A stretch of 64,000 nt of DNA from G963662655 sp963665015 (GTDB lineage Bacteria > Cloacimonadota > Cloacimonadia > Cloacimonadales > JAIOQZ01): the NCBI GenBank assembly GCA_963665015.2, contig CAXXSY010000004.1, positions 2,046,001 through 2,110,000 of the forward strand. Reading direction: 5' to 3'. Under the pieces are notes generated by a model. It did no database searches and had not been told where the DNA came from. It saw nothing but the letters and a program-made list of their open reading frames with translations. Below are positions 8,629 to 17,535 of this stretch, in pieces; positions within the stretch are counted from its first letter, which is position 1; each line of letters opens with the position of its first letter. The translations under genes and the position numbers were made by a program.

Positions 8629-8664
8629 TTCGCAAAGTAGTATTGTATATTGGGAGGTTATGGA

Positions 8665-11349
8665 ATGACAAGTAAGTTTTTTAATTTGATTATTCTCCTG
8701 TTTGCTTGTATAACGCTATCAGCATTCGCCGGCGGGAACGGTTCTGTTTCCAGCCCGTATCAAGTGAGTACGCTTGCCGAATTACGGGATATCGCGAATT
8801 ATCTCGACAACAATTTCATTCAGATAGCGGATATCGATGCCAGCGAAACGAGCGGCTGGAACGATGGTGCCGGTTTCGATCCCATCGGCTCGCCCAGCGT
8901 TCCCTTCACCGGTAGCTACAATGGACAGGGATACGAGATCAGCAATCTGTTCATCGAGCGTATGTCGTCTTCAAATGTCGGCTTGTTCGGAGGAACGAGT
9001 AACGCCGAGCTGTGTAACATCATTCTCGTAAACTGCGATGTGATGGGAAACGATCGCACCGGCGGCATCGTAGGCTCCATTTTGAACAGCACCATCAGAG
9101 ATTGCTATACATCCGGCGACGTTTCAGGCGACTTCTCGGTTGGAGGTGTTGGTGGAAAAATCAGTGGCGGTTCCGCCAACGGCTGTTGCAGCTTTGCCAC
9201 CACTTCTTGTGTCCTCACCGGCGAGCGTACCGGCGGGTTGTTTGGCCACGCCCTTACTGCGGCCAGCATTACGAACTGTTACGCGCGAGGCGCGGTCAAC
9301 GGCGATAACAAGGTCGGCGGTCTGATCGGCGAACTTGATCACGCGAGCATCGACCGTTGCTACAGCACCGGTCCGGTGACTTGTCTGGGAGACGTTCGTG
9401 GCGGTCTGGTGGGTACTGTAGGAGATTCTTGCGCTGTCACATTGTCGTACTGGGATACCGAAACATCCGGGCAGGATTTCAGCTCCGGTGGAACCGGCAA
9501 AACAAGCACGGAGATGAAATACTTTTACATGTATCACGGCGCTGGCTGGGATTTTGTGGAGGAAACGCAGCGGGGAACCAACAACTTCTGGGATATCGAC
9601 ACGAATGGCGCTGAGAATGGCGGCTACCCATGTCTTGCCTGGGAAAACGGTTATGGCAACTACCTGCAAGCCCCGACCGGTAGCGGTACGATCGCCAGCC
9701 CCTACCAGATTGCCACGTTGTTCGATCTTTTCTGGATATCGGCAAACAGAAACAAGTGGAGCAAACACTACTTCCAAACCGCGGATATCGATGCCAGCGA
9801 CACCCGGAACTGGAACAATGGAGCCGGATTCAAGCCGATTGGCGCAAGCTCCGGTAACTACTTCGGTGGTGTCTATGATGGTGGAGGCTTCGTGATAGAT
9901 GGTCTGTACAGCTATCGATATCAGGACTTGGAAGGTTTTTTCGGATATTGCAATCAGGCCACTATAAGAAATCTCACTATCACCAATGCTGAAATCGACG
10001 CAATACACGACTCCGGTACAATTGCAGCACAGCTTCTATATTCAACCATCGAGAACTGCCACAGCAGCGGAACCGTTACCTCTACATATTACGCGGGAGG
10101 TCTTATCGGGTACGGTAATCACAGCAGCATCATTTCCTGTTCTTCTTCGGCGGATGCGTCGGGAAATATTGAAGGTGGCGGACTGATAGACAATACGTCT
10201 GCCTGTATCATTTCTCGTTGCTGGGCTACTGGCTCGGTGAATGGCAATAGCAGTGGAGGTCTCGTCGGCGCTCTGGGTAGCTCAACGATCGATAATTGCT
10301 TCAGTTCGGGCCAGGTGAGTGGAGACCATGCAGGTGGCTTCGTCGGCGAAACATACGGCGGCGCATCATCAATTGAATACTGCTACAGCACTGGCGCTGT
10401 CACAGGGAGCAGATCGAAGGGATTTCTGAGCTCTGGGCCATGCGGGATAACGTCTTGCTTCTGGGACACCGAGACATCCGGAAAAACAACCAGCAATGGC
10501 GGAACGGGACACACGACCGCCGAGATGCAGACGCTTTCGACGTACATCGACGCCGGCTGGGACATGGCTGGTGAAGGGATAAATGGAACGGAAGACATCT
10601 GGGTGATTCTCTCTGGCGAGTATCCCTCTTTCACTGCCGGACTCGAGCCCGTGATCACCGCAGCCGATGACATCCCGGCCGATCAGGGGCACAAACTCCA
10701 GTTGGTCTGGGACCGCGCGTCCCTTGATAACTCCTACAGTCCCAGCAATTTCTATACAGTCTGGCAGCTCGTCGGTAGCACTCGCGCCATCGCGCCTGAT
10801 GCCGTCGTCATCGAAAGCCTAGCGGAGTTCTCTTCGCACGTGGCTGACGACACGCATCCGGTGATTCTGCGTGACCGCGACAGCTACTGGGCATGGTTGG
10901 CCACCATTCCCGCAATGATCTATCCGCAGTACGCGTATTTCGCAGCGACCCTTGTCGATTCGAGCGAGGCACTTGCTCCTGAGGATTACACCTCCACATA
11001 CCACGTGTGCTACCATTACGATGCCAACTATCTTACATCCAACGAAATATCCGGTTACTCTGTCGACAACATCGCGCCGTTCGCGACGACAGGTGTGAGA
11101 CTGGCGTTCGACGAAGACCGCACCAGCTCAGCTACGCTTCGCTGGAACGAGGTCACCGAGGGCGGCTACTTGGGTAACAGCTACCCCGAGGAAAACGGCG
11201 TATGGTACAAAGTCCATGCCGCGGATCGTCCCGATTTCAACTGCGATGAGACAACGCTGCTCGAAACCACGCAGGAGACGAGCATCGATGTCGATCCGGC
11301 GAACGCGATGAAGCGTTTCTACAAAATTGTTGTGAGCGATCAACCGTAA
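8665..11349 (+). CDS. Secreted GLUG-repeat protein, two modules
   Basis: 894 residues from the ATG at 8665; GGGAGG at 8652-8657 is the ribosome site, so the TTG at 8650 inside that site is not the start. A signal peptide (about 1-22, ending LSAFA) is followed by two modules, each opening with a 'GSGTxxSPYQI' phrase and containing many GLUG-type repeats ('GGLVG', 'CYSTG', 'GGTGKTSTEM', 'SxWDTETSG'), which fold as a beta-solenoid. Module 1 is about residues 22-335 and module 2 about 336-660. The rest is an Fn3-like C-terminus ending YKIVVSDQP with no type A sorting tail. It resembles the 2601-aa protein at 55931-63736. Likely surface or extracellular, possibly adhesive; ligand unknown. Its last 107 bp are shared with the recombinase gene. 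Confidence 0.82.
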   Translation: MTSKFFNLIILLFACITLSAFAGGNGSVSSPYQVSTLAELRDIANYLDNNFIQIADIDASETSGWNDGAGFDPIGSPSVPFTGSYNGQGYEISNLFIERMSSSNVGLFGGTSNAELCNIILVNCDVMGNDRTGGIVGSILNSTIRDCYTSGDVSGDFSVGGVGGKISGGSANGCCSFATTSCVLTGERTGGLFGHALTAASITNCYARGAVNGDNKVGGLIGELDHASIDRCYSTGPVTCLGDVRGGLVGTVGDSCAVTLSYWDTETSGQDFSSGGTGKTSTEMKYFYMYHGAGWDFVEETQRGTNNFWDIDTNGAENGGYPCLAWENGYGNYLQAPTGSGTIASPYQIATLFDLFWISANRNKWSKHYFQTADIDASDTRNWNNGAGFKPIGASSGNYFGGVYDGGGFVIDGLYSYRYQDLEGFFGYCNQATIRNLTITNAEIDAIHDSGTIAAQLLYSTIENCHSSGTVTSTYYAGGLIGYGNHSSIISCSSSADASGNIEGGGLIDNTSACIISRCWATGSVNGNSSGGLVGALGSSTIDNCFSSGQVSGDHAGGFVGETYGGASSIEYCYSTGAVTGSRSKGFLSSGPCGITSCFWDTETSGKTTSNGGTGHTTAEMQTLSTYIDAGWDMAGEGINGTEDIWVILSGEYPSFTAGLEPVITAADDIPADQGHKLQLVWDRASLDNSYSPSNFYTVWQLVGSTRAIAPDAVVIESLAEFSSHVADDTHPVILRDRDSYWAWLATIPAMIYPQYAYFAATLVDSSEALAPEDYTSTYHVCYHYDANYLTSNEISGYSVDNIAPFATTGVRLAFDEDRTSSATLRWNEVTEGGYLGNSYPEENGVWYKVHAADRPDFNCDETTLLETTQETSIDVDPANAMKRFYKIVVSDQP
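11243..11349 (+). repeat. 107-bp direct repeat, copy 2 (GLUG gene 3' end)
   Basis: Partner of 8389-8495, ending at the stop codon of the GLUG gene. The two copies are 2854 bp apart and enclose exactly one gene. See the recombinase entry. Confidence 0.85.
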
Positions 11350-11412
11350 TGAGCTGACCGACAGACAGAACTTGATAGCGCATCGGGGTATCGTCACCAA
11401 TGCGATGCGTGA

Positions 11413-11450
11413 ACTGTAGCCGATGTACGCTCGTCGGCTACAGTCTTTAT
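11413..11450 (+). terminator. Terminator after the GLUG gene
   Basis: ACTGTAGCCGA (11413-11423) pairs perfectly with TCGGCTACAGT (11434-11444), an 11-bp stem, followed by CTTTAT. It lies between convergent genes and is oriented to stop plus-strand transcription. Confidence 0.65.
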
Positions 11451-11491
11451 AAACTACTTGAGATCACACATGTCAATATATAGCATTATCG

Positions 11492-12433
11492 TCATTTATC
11501 CCATGGGCAACAGTCCGCATTAACGTCATTCAGATCGGTCCAGGTGATCCAGCCGAGACGCTTGCTGATAGCCTTCCAGAAGGCGTGATCCTTGTCCTCG
11601 CGATGGGCTAAATCCAGCCCCAGCGAGGCGGGATCATTCTGATAGCTATTCATCTTGTAGCCGTACAGTCTTGATTGGGGATTGTCCTTGAAACGTTGCG
11701 GAGTCAACAGCAGGAAAATGGATTTGTCCGGGTCCATTGCCTCTTTCAAGTCTGATCCAGTGTGGTTCTCAAGCATCACATCGATGTTGCGCGCAATCTG
11801 GTTCCTGAACACGTCGTAGGTCACCTGGCAATCGATATCGGACAGCACCTTCGCCTCGATAACGATGTTGAATCCCGTGTGCTTGTTCACAATCAGCGCA
11901 TCGACGTGGGTCGCACCTTCGAGACCGCCTCTGAACGTTGATGGACCCTTCTTGCTCTTCCCCGCTTCGAGAATGTACGGGATGAATTGACGCTCAGGCA
12001 GGTTTTGGCTCATATATTCGCGGTATGCTTTCGGTGATGACAGGTTTTCCTCGAATCGCAACACAAGATCACCTTTCGTACCGGCAAGCGCAGCATCCCA
12101 GCTTGGGAAATCGATCGGAGGTTTCGAGCCGAATGCACGACTCAGAATCTCTTTCAGATTGGCGACAACCCTGGCATGATCCTGCTCAAAGATGGTCATC
12201 CACGCCTGCGCAACCCAGAACCGTTCGTCCTTCTCGATCTGCCTGCGGGTTTTCACGTTCTTGCTGTTCGTACTGGCGGGATATTTCAGGTGCTGTTCAT
12301 ATTTCTCGATGCTATCCGTGAAGTATTTCACATGCTCGGACTCGTTCGTGCCGAAGCATTTCTCCAATTGCTGTGATGAGAATGGCAGATACGTCTTCTC
12401 TAATATGTTGCTTCCGGGTTTGTGCTTTCTCAT
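11492..12433 (-). CDS. PD-(D/E)XK nuclease-like protein, partner of the CHAT-STAND gene
   Basis: 313 residues. I do not recognise a named family, but the core has the PD-(D/E)XK signature: an acidic residue at Asp178 in a beta strand (HVDALIV), a turn, then VIEAKV with Glu193 and Lys195, and a following helix with RNQIARNID (Gln212), the order seen in restriction-type nucleases. The N-terminal 110 residues are helical and charged. No signal peptide or membrane segment. The start lies 15 bp after the stop of the CHAT-STAND-TPR gene, and its weak AGGA ribosome site overlaps that stop, so translation is probably coupled. The likely role is a DNA- or RNA-cutting component of the same defence module; this is inferred from context and motif only. 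Confidence 0.6.
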   Translation of the reverse strand: MRKHKPGSNILEKTYLPFSSQQLEKCFGTNESEHVKYFTDSIEKYEQHLKYPASTNSKNVKTRRQIEKDERFWVAQAWMTIFEQDHARVVANLKEILSRAFGSKPPIDFPSWDAALAGTKGDLVLRFEENLSSPKAYREYMSQNLPERQFIPYILEAGKSKKGPSTFRGGLEGATHVDALIVNKHTGFNIVIEAKVLSDIDCQVTYDVFRNQIARNIDVMLENHTGSDLKEAMDPDKSIFLLLTPQRFKDNPQSRLYGYKMNSYQNDPASLGLDLAHREDKDHAFWKAISKRLGWITWTDLNDVNADCCPWDK

Positions 12434-12448
12434 TTATTAAGCTTGATC

Positions 12449-15400
12449 CTAATCCTGCTGTGCATCGAGCTCGTTCTTCACTTCGTGATATAAAGCCATC
12501 AATTTAAGATTTGCATCTTTCGGCTCGGGAGGGGTCTTGCTCTCCGATAGATCCAGCAGGAATTGGAAAAACGATTTAGCGCTCGGATCATCGGCTTGTT
12601 TTATGATGTTTCGCATCTGCTCGATATGCTGTTGCCGTTGTTCCGGCTCAAGTGCAGAAGCTTGAAGCGAAATGACAATCACCAGCTTGATTTGATTGAT
12701 TATGTTCGCTTGTGTTTGCGCTTCCTCTCCGTGTAGTATTTCATCCGGATCAAAACCGGCTTGAGTTAGATACTCCTCTACTTTCTCTCTGCCAATCTCT
12801 AGCATTATTTGGAAAATGCCTTTCCACACAAGATTTGCTTGCGCATCTCCAATCCGCTTGAAGATAGTTAAAGCCTCTGCGAAGTGTACAACAGCATCTC
12901 TATATTCTTTCAACATCCCATGAAGACTACCGATATTGCCGAGAGACTGTGCTTCACCTTGCTTATTACCTAATTCACGATGAGCCTTTAATGCTTGATG
13001 ATGCGATTCCAGTGCTTCTACGTACTTCCCCATGAACTGATAGACAACCCCGATATTTCCGATAATAGTTGCCTCTTTCTCATCTTCTCCTGATTCTCGA
13101 AAATACATTAAAGCTTGGCTATATAATTCCAGGGCTTGGTGAAACTCTCTAGTATTAAGGTACACATTCCCGATGCTGTTAAGATTAATTGCAACACCAA
13201 TTTGATCGTCCATTTCACGATTGATATCCAAGGCTTGATTGAACAATCTAAGTGCCTCAGGATAATTACCGGTTTTAAGAAACACATTCCCAGCGATGCT
13301 AAGTGCCATCGACACATATGCCATATCACCTATTTCCTCTCCAATATTAAGAATCCGTTGACTGGTCTGCAAAGCTTCATTGTTTTTCCCTAATATTTCT
13401 TGAATCACGCCAATGCGATATAGGGTCTCGGCCTGATTATGTCTCGATATGGAAGTAGTTAATGTTGCAGTCAAGATTTGGTATGAATACAGTATGTGTC
13501 CCCAGCGTCTAAATGCATCTGCCAAAGTTGCTCCCAGCTCTGCTGCCTTATCCCAATCATTTGCTTCAAGACAATGCCTTCTTGCAGCGATCCCATCATG
13601 AGCATCATTGCTTAGCTGTGCCTTTATTATCCACCACTCCGCAGCCTTCCGATTCAGCTCCTTGAACTCTTCATGCAAGCAATATCCGCGCGCAGGATCA
13701 AGCAGGTAGGTGGCAGTCAGGCGGTGGACGTAATATGCCTCTTCTTCGCCACCAGCATTGATATCCAAAAGTGACAGATCGTCCATCTGGTCGATATCAT
13801 CAGCCGAGAAGTTGTCGAATAGAGCTCGTATCGCATTCTCCGGTACTGGCTCCATATAGATCGAAGCAGCAATGAGCAAAGCTTTCTGATCATCTGTCAG
13901 CATCTCGAAAAGGGGCCCCAACAACAGAGGCGAGAACTTGTCGAGTAGGGTATCGGCTTTCTGATCCAGTTGGCTGATGAGATCGGGAATCACCTTCTTC
14001 TCAATCTCATTCCAGGTATTGACCTTCCGGTATATTTTCTTCTGAATCAGGCTATCCAACAAGTCCAGAGCTCTCGGATTAACACCGAAGGACCCCATTA
14101 GTCGCACAAGGACATCGGAACTAAGGCTCTTGAGCTTCTTTGTGTACCGCAACCTCTTGCGAAAATCGACAGACGTGAATTCCGGCACTTCGATTTCGTT
14201 CTCCTCAAATCCATCGACCCGATAGCGCGTCGAAAACATCAGCACGATATCACGCTGTTTGATTGCCGATCGCATCTCACAAAGGTAGTCACGCAAAGAT
14301 TCATCTTCGATCAGGCTGGTCTTGTCATCCACATTGTCTTCGAAGTTGTCGAACAGAATGACCCATTTACACTTGTCTCCGACAAGTAAGTTCAACATCT
14401 TCCGCAATCTCGGTATTGGTTCAATCTGCTCAAGCAGCGGGATTTCATCCGGTGTGAGTTTCTTCAACAGCTCCATCAGTCTCTGATCGATCGTTGCAGG
14501 TGCAAGCTTCCCTTGGAAGTCGATCAACTTAAACGAGTCTTTCAGCATACCGGCGATAATCCGTGTGGATAGCGTGGATTTCCCGATGCCGCCAGTACCT
14601 TTGAATACGATGACGCTTTCGTGATCACGAATCATCTTCAATGCTTGGCGTATCTCGTGACGCCTGCCAATAAATCCACGATCCATGAAGCTGGCATTGA
14701 AATCCATCGACTTGAGTGATGAAGGAACCTGGATAACATGACTGGAGAAATCTTCACGCTTCAGATTCGCATTGCATGTCCAGAGTTCCGGGACATCGAC
14801 CATACTATCAAACTGCTCATTCGGATCGTTCAATTTCCTGTCTGTCTCGTCGCTCCGTATTGCTGAGATGGCTGCATCGAAGGCTTCTTTGATCGTTTCA
14901 TTACGAACAAGCGAGGAGATTAACTGCTGGTTGAAGATTGCCGCAGCTTCAAGAGTGATCGACTTCTTCATTCCAATGATCGCTTCCACACCAACAGACT
15001 CGAGAGCTTCGGCAAATTTTCTGAGACTGAACTTGTCCGTCGCTGAATGGCACGCTGAAAATATTACGATCTTGAGGTGTTTACCGGATTCTTTCTGCGA
15101 GTCCTGCAAAGACTGAGCAAGTGTTTCTGCGGATACATCGATACCGCTTCCTTCAGCATCTTCAAAACGCAGACAGTCACCATTTTCTCCGGCACCACCG
15201 TGACAGCTAATCATGAGGATATCATGAGGATCATGTTTCAGGTAATACTCTATCTCTTTGAGTGTGGATAACACCGGATCAGGAATATCCATGAATAGAT
15301 CGTCACTGGATACATCATGTATTGCTTCCAGCAATTGCTCTTGTTCTTCTTCATGCGGGTAACTGTCATTTTCTTCGAAAGCCTTGATCGTCAGCACTTT

Positions 15401-15913
15401 GATTTGTATTGGATGTGATGGTTCAGATTGTTCTGCGTTATTCCCATTGATCTTTGCCTCAATGGACTTCAACTGAGCCATTACTTGTTTGTGACTCAGA
15501 TTTCCGAGATAATTCGATAGACTGGAATACCTCAAGACCATTGATCTGAATGCCTGGAGTAGTTTCAGAATCTTGTCATTGGGGATTTCATCGCAATGCA
15601 TCTGCTCAATGATCTTCGCAATTTCCTGCTCAATTTTTTCTTCGTCCTCAGGTGCAACAACCAGCCAGCGTAGAAAGAGGATTCCAATTTTCGGTTCATC
15701 AGCCAATCTTCTCAAGCAAGGATGTTCCTGAGCACCTTCACCAAGAGCACTTATAATCGCCCGTTGGTGCTCATCTTCAAAGTCTTCATTCTCTTTGAGC
15801 TTTAGGATGATTTCTTCAGGATCAATTTGAGAATCCTGTAAAAGCTTTCCAATACCATATTTCGCGGACTCCGATATTACGTTTGCTAAAATGCTTATCA
15901 GTAGCGGATCCAT
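12449..15913 (-). CDS. CHAT protease - STAND NTPase - TPR protein (NLR-like defence sensor)
   Basis: 1154 residues from the ATG at 15913, which has AGGAG five bases upstream; the frame extends 21 codons further without a ribosome site. Domains in order: a helical N-terminus (1-155); a CHAT caspase-like protease (about 175-355) with catalytic His in MISCHGG (near 238) and Cys in FSACHS (near 288); a STAND/NACHT-like ATPase (about 410-720) with Walker A GTGGIGKST (439-447) and Walker B VILFDNFEDN (518-527); then about five tetratricopeptide repeats (830-1030) and a helical tail. CHAT proteins are TPR-CHAT-type proteases; STAND proteins are switch ATPases that oligomerise on sensing a trigger. 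Together this reads as an NLR-like sensor with a protease effector. It is the first gene of a two-gene unit with the downstream nuclease-like gene. Confidence 0.82.
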   Translation of the reverse strand: MDPLLISILANVISESAKYGIGKLLQDSQIDPEEIILKLKENEDFEDEHQRAIISALGEGAQEHPCLRRLADEPKIGILFLRWLVVAPEDEEKIEQEIAKIIEQMHCDEIPNDKILKLLQAFRSMVLRYSSLSNYLGNLSHKQVMAQLKSIEAKINGNNAEQSEPSHPIQIKVLTIKAFEENDSYPHEEEQEQLLEAIHDVSSDDLFMDIPDPVLSTLKEIEYYLKHDPHDILMISCHGGAGENGDCLRFEDAEGSGIDVSAETLAQSLQDSQKESGKHLKIVIFSACHSATDKFSLRKFAEALESVGVEAIIGMKKSITLEAAAIFNQQLISSLVRNETIKEAFDAAISAIRSDETDRKLNDPNEQFDSMVDVPELWTCNANLKREDFSSHVIQVPSSLKSMDFNASFMDRGFIGRRHEIRQALKMIRDHESVIVFKGTGGIGKSTLSTRIIAGMLKDSFKLIDFQGKLAPATIDQRLMELLKKLTPDEIPLLEQIEPIPRLRKMLNLLVGDKCKWVILFDNFEDNVDDKTSLIEDESLRDYLCEMRSAIKQRDIVLMFSTRYRVDGFEENEIEVPEFTSVDFRKRLRYTKKLKSLSSDVLVRLMGSFGVNPRALDLLDSLIQKKIYRKVNTWNEIEKKVIPDLISQLDQKADTLLDKFSPLLLGPLFEMLTDDQKALLIAASIYMEPVPENAIRALFDNFSADDIDQMDDLSLLDINAGGEEEAYYVHRLTATYLLDPARGYCLHEEFKELNRKAAEWWIIKAQLSNDAHDGIAARRHCLEANDWDKAAELGATLADAFRRWGHILYSYQILTATLTTSISRHNQAETLYRIGVIQEILGKNNEALQTSQRILNIGEEIGDMAYVSMALSIAGNVFLKTGNYPEALRLFNQALDINREMDDQIGVAINLNSIGNVYLNTREFHQALELYSQALMYFRESGEDEKEATIIGNIGVVYQFMGKYVEALESHHQALKAHRELGNKQGEAQSLGNIGSLHGMLKEYRDAVVHFAEALTIFKRIGDAQANLVWKGIFQIMLEIGREKVEEYLTQAGFDPDEILHGEEAQTQANIINQIKLVIVISLQASALEPEQRQQHIEQMRNIIKQADDPSAKSFFQFLLDLSESKTPPEPKDANLKLMALYHEVKNELDAQQD

Positions 15914-15978
15914 ATATTCTCCTTGAGTGAAGCAGGCATTGATCATGGTCAAACATTCAGATGAGAGTATCTTCATAC

Positions 15979-16008
15979 AATAAATCTGATGTAATCTTAC
16001 TTGGTCAA
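15979..16008 (-). promoter_or_regulatory. Putative promoter of the CHAT-STAND operon
   Basis: On the minus strand TTGACC (16008-16003), an 18-bp spacer and TTTATT (15984-15979) lie 65 bp before the ATG at 15913. The match is moderate. The remaining upstream stretch to 16324 has low-complexity A+T-rich DNA and a run of nine C at about 16309; I see no gene in it. Confidence 0.35.
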
Positions 16009-16324
16009 GTGATTTGGAATAACTCAGAAAGAAAAATACCGTAGAAACCTGCTTTTACCTACTATCAATCCTATGCCGATGCTTCCACCACATTTTCGGC
16101 GTTCTAATTTTCAAAAGAGACATCGATAGACCTTTTTCATCTTCACCGATTTCGATGGGTTTAACGGTAATCCAATTATGGCACATTCGCCACAATTAGA
16201 TGCAAGAAACGTCCATCTCACACAATATCAGCATGTTAGATATAGCCGCAACATATCCAAAATCGCTATCTCACCACACAACAGGTAATTAAGTGGATTG
16301 GGCATCATCCCCCCCCCTGTCCAT

Positions 16325-16367
16325 ATAAAAGAAAAACCTCACTTTGTCACTAGGACCCAGTGAGGTT
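16325..16367 (-). terminator. Rho-independent terminator after the helicase remnant
   Basis: Read on the minus strand, AACCTCACT (16367-16359) pairs with AGTGAGGTT (16343-16335), followed by TTTCTTTT. A strong nine-bp stem with a T-run, 14 bp after the stop codon at 16382. It ends the leftward transcript of the phage-like module. Confidence 0.8.
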
Positions 16368-16381
16368 ATTCCGAAATTGGT

Positions 16382-17158
16382 TTATTCCGCTTCCGATTCT
16401 CCAAAGAGTTCGCTTTCGGTAAGCGGTTCGACCGGATGATGCTCAATCTCATCCATGAACGAACCAGTCCGTCTGCCATTCTTAGCATTCGGAGATGGCG
16501 GCAACTTCGTGAACTTCACAAGCTGCTTGTTGTTGGACTTCCGTTCATCCATCAGGATTTTACGGGCATCAGCATACATTCTCAACCATTTGGTAAAGGT
16601 GTTCTGTAGCAAGTTCGGATCCTTTGAGAAGCGGTCCATGTATTCCTGATACAGTTCCGACTTGTTGTGATCTTGCTGCAGTTTGATCGTCTTGCAGAAC
16701 TTCATGAATTCAGGAGAGGTTTTCTCCTGGATAGCCCTCCAGGAGTTTTCATGCTCGATCTCGAAGAGTCCGTACCTCAGATACATCTGAACGCAGTGTA
16801 TCATGAAAGCAAAGAATTGAGCCCAATCCTCGGGATCCCACTGAATGAAAAAGTTCCTTCGAAAATCATCGATGGGTTGGTGCTTGTCGCTGTAGAAATG
16901 GCAGAACTCGACTTCGTACATTCGCCGCTTGTAGGAAGACTGGTTCTTGCCCAGGATGTAGTTTGACGACATCAGAATCTTCGGAGAGTCCTCGAAGGGC
17001 ACCCATATTGCGGTTTCACCCTTCTTCTCTATCTGCATTCCGTCGGTGACGATATCAAACAGCGTTTCAAAGACAAAGTCCTTCACGAGATCATATAGAA
17101 TGAGAAGTCGGGTGTTCTCTTCCACCATCTGAAACAGGAATGGAGAATCCAGCCTCAT
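16382..17158 (-). pseudogene. C-terminal remnant of a phage/plasmid SF3-type primase-helicase
   Basis: About 258 residues, open from a TTG at 17179 or ATG at 17158, neither with a ribosome site. The sequence starts in mid-domain at the Walker B region ('NTRLLILYD', then 'FETLFDIVTDG') and continues with the SF3-helicase-like 'SPKILMSSNYILG', 'RRMYEVEFCHFYSDKHQP' and 'WDPEDWAQFFAFMIHCVQMYL' stretches seen in replication proteins of phages and integrative elements. The Walker A part and primase domain are absent. The usual second acidic residue of Walker B seems changed (LYD in place of a DD pair). A broken, probably inactive replication gene, cut at its 5' side where the reverse transcriptase gene now lies. 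Confidence 0.6.
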
Positions 17159-17229
17159 GCTCAATTTATTGCAATGCAATAGCTAATGATTAACAACAAT
17201 GATATCTGAATATCAACTATCAGGATAGG

Positions 17230-17535
17230 TTATATCTTCTTGCACCATTTAGCCAGTAAAGCATTTAGCACATTATTCTTGTCATCACCAACAAAATTTA
17301 TAAAAAATCTCCTCTCTTCTCGAGGTAATTTTGATGATGTCATAATCATTGCTCTTTTAGTCCATGGCGCCATGTTCTTGACCTTCTCTTTTTCCTCTCT
17401 TATCCAGTCTCCCGCATTGTGGTTCATCGCGCCTAGAATGATTTCACGCTTGATATCCGATGAAGAACACCGATACAATTCTAACATCAATGGGTAATTA
17501 TTATACCGTGCATCATGCGCAAGCAATGACAGCAA
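17230..17535 (-). pseudogene. Displaced C-terminus of the reverse transcriptase (frameshift fragment)
   Basis: An open frame that continues, in another phase, the C-terminal helical region of the reverse transcriptase upstream. In the upstream frame, sense is lost after 'GKYAMEY'; in this frame the DNA from there reads 'FGNPVVSQLDFVQ' and then 'ITLLSLLAHDARYNNYPLMLE...' without a stop. Adding one T to the TTT at 17578-17580 (TATTTGGC to TATTTTGGC) would fuse the two into one protein of about 522 residues. The fragment itself lacks a ribosome site and is not an independent gene. Confidence 0.7.
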
